From contig JAGLSH010000008.1 in assembly GCA_023135855.1 (NCBI GenBank), positions 1-17,129 of the forward strand: DNA of 17,129 bases, given 5' to 3'. Made by a program: the position numbers and the translations under genes. The notes below the pieces were generated by a model. The model worked only from the letters and a program-made list of their open reading frames with translations. It had not been told where the DNA came from and did no database searches. Numbering within the stretch: position 1 is the stretch's first letter; every line of letters starts with the position of its first letter. This DNA is from Candidatus Omnitrophota bacterium. Lineage in GTDB: Bacteria; Omnitrophota; Gorgyraeia; Duberdicusellales; 4484-171. This document shows, in pieces, positions 13,256-17,129 of this stretch.

Positions 13256-14044
13256 ATGGGTAAAATAATTGGTATTTGTAACCAAAAGGGTGGGACAGGC
13301 AAAACCACTACAGCTATTAATTTAAGCGCGCTTTTAGGTTTAGCTGGGAAAAAGACGTTGCTCATTGATATGGATCCTCAAGGAAATGCTACTTCCGGAG
13401 TTGGATTTAATAACCAAGATAAGAACTCAATTTACGATGCGATTATGGGTAAGGCGAGCATATCTGAGAGCATTTATCCTACTGAATGGCCTAACCTGCA
13501 TATTAGCCCCTCAGACATTTCTCTTACTGGAGGAGAGGTTGAATTAGTAAATATTGAAAATAGAGAAATGCAATTACAAGATAAGATAAAAGAGGTAAAA
13601 GACGATTTCTCTTATATTATTATTGATGCGCCACCATCCTTAGGATTACTTACAGTAAATGTTTTAGTGGCTTCTGATAGTTTAATTATTCCAGTTCAGT
13701 GTGAGTATTATGCGCTAGAGGGGATTTCTAAATTAGTTAATACTATAGAGTTAGTTCAGGAAAGGTTAAAACCTTCTTTGGATATAGAAGGAGTTCTCCT
13801 TACTATGGGGGATTTCCGTACTCGTCTTACCTTACAAGTTATAGAAGAGGTAAGAAATTTTTTTCAGAAAAAAACATTTAATGTTATTGTACCTCGAAAT
13901 ATAAAACTTGCTGAAGCGCCTAGCTTTGGTAAGCCAATATGTTTTTATGATTCAGGATGTGTGGGCAGTAAAGCTTATTTTAATTTAGCGCAGGAAGTAT
14001 TGAAAGAAAGAGTAGAGACGGAACAAGAGACTATAGAAGTTTAA
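13256..14044 (+). CDS. parA: Chromosome partitioning ATPase ParA (Soj type)
   Basis: ParA is the deviant Walker ATPase whose ATP-bound dimer coats the nucleoid and pulls ParB-parS complexes apart. At 262 residues it is the short chromosomal type without an N-terminal DNA-binding domain. It starts GKIIGICNQKGGTGKTTTAI, where the deviant Walker A has the signature Lys11 and Lys16. Next come LLIDMDPQGNATSGVG (Walker A', Asp38/Asp40), YIIIDAPPSLGLL (Walker B), CEYYALEG and, near the end, RNIKLAEAPSFGKP. The ATG lies 21 nt after the last parS-like site. There is no strong Shine-Dalgarno sequence (AATAAAAATG). parB follows after 54 nt. Confidence 0.97.
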   Translation: MGKIIGICNQKGGTGKTTTAINLSALLGLAGKKTLLIDMDPQGNATSGVGFNNQDKNSIYDAIMGKASISESIYPTEWPNLHISPSDISLTGGEVELVNIENREMQLQDKIKEVKDDFSYIIIDAPPSLGLLTVNVLVASDSLIIPVQCEYYALEGISKLVNTIELVQERLKPSLDIEGVLLTMGDFRTRLTLQVIEEVRNFFQKKTFNVIVPRNIKLAEAPSFGKPICFYDSGCVGSKAYFNLAQEVLKERVETEQETIEV

Positions 14045-14098
14045 TAGAAAATTGTAAAAAATAACTAAACTGGTGCAACAGGAGAATTAGGAGGAAAA

Positions 14099-14926
14099 AT
14101 GGAAAGAAAGGTTTTAGGTAGAGGATTGGATGCACTTATTCCTAAGAAGACAGCAGCAATGTTGCCGCGAGAATTTACTCGCTTGTCACTAGACAAAATA
14201 AAACCTGCCAAACATCAGCCCAGGAAAGAAATAAGTGAAAGAGAATTAAGAGATTTAACCGGATCGATCAAGGACAAAGGATTTATCCAGCCAATCGTTG
14301 TAAGAGAAGTAGATGGTGGAATCTATGAAATTGTTGCTGGAGAAAGAAGGTACCAGGCTGCTAAGTCATTGGGGCTCAAGGAGATACCAACAATTATTAA
14401 AGAATTAAACGATAAAGACGCTTTTGTTTTAGCGATTGTTGAGAATCTTCAGAGACAAGATTTAAACCCCATAGAAGAAGCAGATGCTTTCAAGCGATTG
14501 ATCGAAGATTTTGAGTTTTCTTTAGAGGATGTTGCTAAATTTGTTGGCAAAGATAAGACAACTGTGGTTAATACTTTGAGGTTGCTTAAATTGCCGGAGA
14601 AGATAAAGGAAGCCGTGCGCAAGGGTATGATTACTCGGACTCAGGCCAGAACAATTTTAGGGGCGGAAAAATTACAAGCCCAAGAAAAAATATTTTATCA
14701 AATTTTAAAAGAAGGTCTGTCAGTCAGAGAAATAGAGAATAAAGTTAGATTGGTGTCAAAGAGAAAAAAGAAAAGCGATCCTTTTATAATTGAGTTGGAG
14801 GAGAGGCTTCAAAAAGTATTAGGCACTAAAGTTAAAGTCTTCAATAAAAGCAAAAATCGTGGTAGAATTGTTGTTGAGTATTATACCTTGGATGACTTAG
14901 AAAGAATTATTAAAAGATTAAAGTAA
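14099..14926 (+). CDS. parB: Chromosome partitioning protein ParB (CTP-dependent clamp)
   Basis: ParB loads at parS and slides as a CTP-gated clamp. The 275 residues show an N-terminal ParA-interaction motif (KVLGRGLDALIP, 4-15) and the CTP-binding box GERRYQAA (81-88). ENLQRQDLNPIEEA (115-128) follows, then a helix-turn-helix about 141-164 (SLEDVAKFVGKDKTTVVNTLRLLKLP) and a C-terminal dimerization segment ending LERIIKRLK. Two normally strong motifs differ: GKSR is GKDK (Lys153) and GHAR is TQAR (Thr181, Gln182). With the Caulobacter numbering used for ParB/Noc specificity (173, 179, 184, 201) the residues are Lys, Thr, Lys, Thr. It has an excellent ribosome binding site, GGAGG, 5 nt before the ATG. 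Confidence 0.96.
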   Translation: MERKVLGRGLDALIPKKTAAMLPREFTRLSLDKIKPAKHQPRKEISERELRDLTGSIKDKGFIQPIVVREVDGGIYEIVAGERRYQAAKSLGLKEIPTIIKELNDKDAFVLAIVENLQRQDLNPIEEADAFKRLIEDFEFSLEDVAKFVGKDKTTVVNTLRLLKLPEKIKEAVRKGMITRTQARTILGAEKLQAQEKIFYQILKEGLSVREIENKVRLVSKRKKKSDPFIIELEERLQKVLGTKVKVFNKSKNRGRIVVEYYTLDDLERIIKRLK

Positions 14927-14950
14927 GATTTACAGGGAGGTTTATAGAAA

Positions 14951-15457
14951 ATGAGTAATGAAGCCACTTTAGTTATTATTAAGCCGGATGGATTAAAAAA
15001 GTCTCTTACTGGAAATATTTTAAGTAGACTTTCTGAAAGTAAACTAAAAATAATTGGAGCCAAAATGGTAAAAGTAGATATTGAGTTAGCTAACAAACAT
15101 TATCACCATCTTCAAAAAGAGCCGTTTTATCCAGAATTAGCTAAATATATTACCGGTCAACTTCATGGTGAAAATAGAGTTATGCCTTTGGTTTACTGGG
15201 GTGAGGACGCTATAAAAAAAGTTAGGGCTATAGCTGGGGCAACTAATCCCGAACAAGCTGAGCCGATAAGCATAAGAGGTGCTTATGGAAGAATTTTGAC
15301 AACTGGTTTGTTTGAGAATGTAATTCATGCTTCAAGCAGTGTAGAGGAGGCTGAGAGAGAGATAAAATTGTGGTTTGGTCCTGGTGAAATTGTTTGCAAG
15401 CTTTATCCTTCAAAAAAAACATCTGAAGAAAATGACAGCAAGGAGATTTGGGTATGA
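14951..15457 (+). CDS. ndk: Nucleoside diphosphate kinase
   Basis: Ndk moves the gamma phosphate between NTPs and NDPs through a phosphohistidine. The sequence has TLVIIKPDGL (Lys11), the Kpn-loop region and RAIAGATNPEQAEP, then the active-site His126 in NVIHASSS, where the usual form is NxxHGSDS, so the Asp of SDS is Ser. At 168 residues it is longer than the usual 135-150. About five residues are added around QLHGEN (70-75), about three before the active site (GRILTTGLF), and there is a polar tail (SKKTSEENDSKEIWV). GGGAGG lies about 10 nt before the ATG. It follows parB by 24 nt and its stop overlaps the yicC start (ATGA). Confidence 0.95.
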   Translation: MSNEATLVIIKPDGLKKSLTGNILSRLSESKLKIIGAKMVKVDIELANKHYHHLQKEPFYPELAKYITGQLHGENRVMPLVYWGEDAIKKVRAIAGATNPEQAEPISIRGAYGRILTTGLFENVIHASSSVEEAEREIKLWFGPGEIVCKLYPSKKTSEENDSKEIWV

Positions 15458-16236
15458 GATCAATGACTGCTTATGCTTCTAAACAAAGAAGCGGAGGAGA
15501 TCAAGCCGATCAGGTGATTTTGCGATCCTCAAATTTTAAATATCTAGATATCTGTATCCATAATTTACCAGCCGAGGATATGCTATTGGAAGAGAGAATT
15601 AAAAAAGAGATTAAAAAAAGGGTTCATCGTGGCAAAGTAGAAGTTTTTATTTTTTCAGCTAAGCCGCAAGCCAAAAAAGTATATGTTGACCAGAAGGTCG
15701 TTTCACATTATATTACTCAGATAAAATCTTTAAGTAAAGATCATAAGATAAAGGGCGAGGTTAATATTAGTGATATTTTAACCTTACCACAATCGCTATT
15801 TGTAAGTCATGGAGGAAGACGAGATTCAGGATGGATACCGGTAGCGATAAATGAAGCTTTAAATAAGTTTTTAAAATTTAAAGAGAAAGAGGGGAAGGCT
15901 ATAAAAAAAGAAATAAAAGATAATCTTGACAAGTTAAAGAGTAATGTTGAAAAGATAAAAAAACAAAAACCTAAAATTAGTAAAAGCGAAAATGGGAAAG
16001 AGGATATTGATGAAGAGCTTTCCTTAACATTATTTTACATTAGTAAAATAGATAGTAAAATTAATTCTAAAAAATGGGCACCCCAAGGAAGGGCGCTAGA
16101 TTTTTTAACTCAGGAAATCTTAAGGGAGCTAAACGCAGCTTCGAGTAAAACTAAAAAGAAAAATCTAGCTTTACTGATAATCGAAGGGAAAAATTATTTA
16201 GAAAGAATAAAAGAACAGGCGCAAAATATAGAATGA
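15454..16236 (+). CDS. yicC: YicC-family endoribonuclease-like protein
   Basis: The protein belongs to the YicC/YloC family (DUF1732 at the C-terminus); E. coli YicC has been reported as an endoribonuclease. The start MRSMTAYAS matches the usual MIRSMTGYG. Conserved parts are NFKYLDICIHNLP, ERIKKEIKKRVHRGKVEVFI and the C-terminal block GRALDFLTQEILRELNAASSKTK...ERIKEQAQNIE. I place the start at the ATG at 15454 (260 residues), because AAGGAG at 15440-15445 is spaced 8 nt from it but only 2 nt from the TTG at 15448. The middle is a lysine-rich, probably coiled segment (about 145-185), and the whole is some 30 residues shorter than typical. It overlaps ndk and gmk by 4 nt each. The yicC-gmk-rpoZ order is common in bacteria. 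Confidence 0.93.
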   Translation: MRSMTAYASKQRSGGDQADQVILRSSNFKYLDICIHNLPAEDMLLEERIKKEIKKRVHRGKVEVFIFSAKPQAKKVYVDQKVVSHYITQIKSLSKDHKIKGEVNISDILTLPQSLFVSHGGRRDSGWIPVAINEALNKFLKFKEKEGKAIKKEIKDNLDKLKSNVEKIKKQKPKISKSENGKEDIDEELSLTLFYISKIDSKINSKKWAPQGRALDFLTQEILRELNAASSKTKKKNLALLIIEGKNYLERIKEQAQNIE

Positions 16237-16805
16237 AAAATCCAAAAGTTTTTGTTATTTCAGGGCCAGGAGGAGCAGGGAAAACTACTATTGTTGAACA
16301 ATTGTTTGGGCGAGATAAAATAAAGAAAGATTTTATGAAGGGAGTGACTATTACTACTCGCAGCAAACGAGCTCAGGAAAAAGATGGTAAAGATTATTTT
16401 TTTATTGAGGAAGATGAATTTTTAAGATTAAAGAAAAGTAAATTTTTTCTTGAAAGCCAAAAAATATTAGAGAATTATTATGGCACGCCAAAAATCCTTT
16501 ATTCTTTAGCTAAAAGAACAGGGAAGAACCTTATTTTATGTATTGATATTAAGGGAGGAATGTGCCTTAAGAAGGAGTTAACAGCTAAAAAAGTAACTAC
16601 GATCTTTCTTGTTGCCCCGTCAGAAAAAGAGCTTTACAGGCGGATGGAAAAGAGAGAGGAGAATAAAGGAGTAATTAAAAAAAGAGTAAAACTAGCAAAG
16701 GAAGAGGTGCAACTTTCCAAGCATTACGATTATGTGGTAACAAATAGAAACATAAAAGATACTTTAAAGGAATTAGAAGGAATTATTCTTGATTCGGGTA
16801 AGTAG
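16233..16805 (+). CDS. gmk: Guanylate kinase
   Basis: Gmk phosphorylates GMP to GDP. The 190 residues hold the P-loop SGPGGAGKTT (about 10-19) and the GMP-binding region TITTRSKRAQEKDGKDYFFI. FLESQKILENYYGTP follows, with the base-binding Glu and Thr of the family retained. CIDIKGG stands for the usual DIDVQGA, the C-terminal lid region is REENKGVIKKR, and the end HYDYVVTN is typical. Some family landmarks are altered (SGPSGAGKST is SGPGGAGKTT; RPGE is RAQE), so it is a divergent but complete enzyme. The ATG overlaps the yicC stop (ATGA), so the two are coupled. Confidence 0.94.
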   Translation: MKNPKVFVISGPGGAGKTTIVEQLFGRDKIKKDFMKGVTITTRSKRAQEKDGKDYFFIEEDEFLRLKKSKFFLESQKILENYYGTPKILYSLAKRTGKNLILCIDIKGGMCLKKELTAKKVTTIFLVAPSEKELYRRMEKREENKGVIKKRVKLAKEEVQLSKHYDYVVTNRNIKDTLKELEGIILDSGK

Positions 16806-16839
16806 AATATGGCTAATGTAATGGATTTTGGAGGTAAGA

Positions 16840-17043
16840 ATGGGTGGAGTTAGTATACCCTTAGAGAAGCTTTTAGAAGCGAGTAGTGGGTCAATTTACA
16901 AGATAACTGTTTTAGCTGCAAAAAGAGCAATTGCTTTAGCTGATGGGGAGAAGGTGTTGATTGAAAAACCTAGCGAGAAGGTTTTAGATAATGCTTTGAA
17001 AGAGATTAGAGACGGAAAAATTAAAGTAAAAACTAAAAAGTAA
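16840..17043 (+). CDS. rpoZ: RNA polymerase omega subunit
   Basis: Omega helps assemble RNA polymerase by binding the beta' subunit, and in many bacteria it is part of the ppGpp site. The 67 residues include the family core YKITVLAAKRAIALADG followed by KPSEKVLDNALKEIRDGKIK. The start is placed at the ATG at 16840, because GGAGG (16830-16834) lies 5 nt before it; the TTG at 16828 would overlap that ribosome binding site. Position directly after gmk is the classic gmk-rpoZ order. It lies 34 nt after gmk. Confidence 0.9.
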   Translation: MGGVSIPLEKLLEASSGSIYKITVLAAKRAIALADGEKVLIEKPSEKVLDNALKEIRDGKIKVKTKK

Positions 17044-17088
17044 TCTGTCTATAGTTTTTTAAAAAAAGAAAGTAAAAAGTTAGATAGT
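17044..17088. other. rpoZ to tRNA-Cys spacer
   Basis: The 45-bp spacer contains a T6A7 tract (17055-17067) but no GC hairpin, so I see no intrinsic terminator and no convincing promoter. The tRNA may be co-transcribed with rpoZ. Confidence 0.35.
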
Positions 17089-17129
17089 GGCGTGGTAGCC
17101 AAGTTGGTAAGGCAGCGGTCTGCAAAACC
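17089..17129 (+). tRNA. tRNA-Cys (anticodon GCA), cut by window end
   Basis: The first 41 nt of a tRNA are present. The acceptor strand is GGCGTGG, then TA, the D-arm is GCC...GGC, and the anticodon arm begins GCGGT with loop CTGCAAA, giving anticodon GCA, followed by ACC at the window edge. The 3' half is outside the window, so acceptor pairing cannot be checked. Confidence 0.88.

Noticed and set aside
13141..13365. Minus-strand open frame across the parS-like array and the start of parA
   Set aside because: It runs through the palindromes and antisense to parA, has no ribosome binding site and no recognisable protein character; the region is explained by the centromere array and promoter.
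16809..16853. Short plus-strand frame of 14 codons (MANVMDFGGK...) before rpoZ
   Set aside because: It overlaps the rpoZ ribosome binding site and start in another frame, has no ribosome binding site of its own, and such short frames are expected by chance. A leader-peptide role cannot be supported.
17055..17067. T6A7 tract after rpoZ as a terminator
   Set aside because: There is no GC-rich stem; a simple T-then-A tract gives at most a very weak hairpin.

Overview
This AT-rich window is the replication-origin neighbourhood of a bacterial chromosome. Every gene left of about 10.88 kb is on the minus strand and every gene right of about 11.01 kb is on the plus strand. The switch lies in the 132-bp gap between dnaA and rpmH, so transcription runs away from a probable oriC in both directions. 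The plus strand is visibly pyrimidine-rich on the left and purine-rich on the right, as expected for a strand bias that flips at an origin. TGA is used as a normal stop (rpmH, ndk, yicC). A long YidC with a periplasmic domain and a GyrB with an extra C-terminal-half insertion suggest a Gram-negative (diderm) bacterium. The gene order dnaA-dnaN-dciA-gyrB-gyrA / rpmH-yidD-yidC-parA-parB-ndk-yicC-gmk-rpoZ, the base composition and the divergent proteins would fit an uncultivated lineage such as Omnitrophota (PVC group). That placement is a low-confidence inference.

Left arm, read outward from the origin on the minus strand: dnaA; then the tightly packed dnaN-dciA-gyrB-gyrA cluster (initiator, sliding clamp, probable helicase-loader factor, gyrase); then tRNA-Glu(TTC) with its own promoter, a small four-helix membrane protein of unknown function, glmS and a short rsmI.

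Right arm on the plus strand: rpmH, yidD and yidC (ribosomal protein L34 and membrane-protein insertion). The RNase P protein gene rnpA, usually found between rpmH and yidD, is not there. Next comes a 445-bp non-coding segment with six CACGTG-centred palindromes, then parA-parB (chromosome segregation), ndk, yicC, gmk, rpoZ (nucleotide supply, RNA turnover, RNA polymerase omega), and the 5' part of tRNA-Cys(GCA), cut by the window edge.

The genes are mostly ordinary housekeeping genes and I see no mobile element, CRISPR array or defence island. The most interesting signal is the parS-like array in front of parA. Its consensus, GTTTYCACGTGRAAAC, differs from the textbook parS by one extra base pair on each side of the core, and its sites are spaced near multiples of 53-55 bp. 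The neighbouring ParB differs from typical ParB at residues known to set DNA specificity. Similarly, DnaA differs at a base-contacting position (His for Asp), and the origin has only one full consensus DnaA box plus shorter TTCACA repeats. YidC lacks the groove arginine. Two start codons (yicC, rpoZ) are better placed at internal ATGs than at the ORFs' first possible start.
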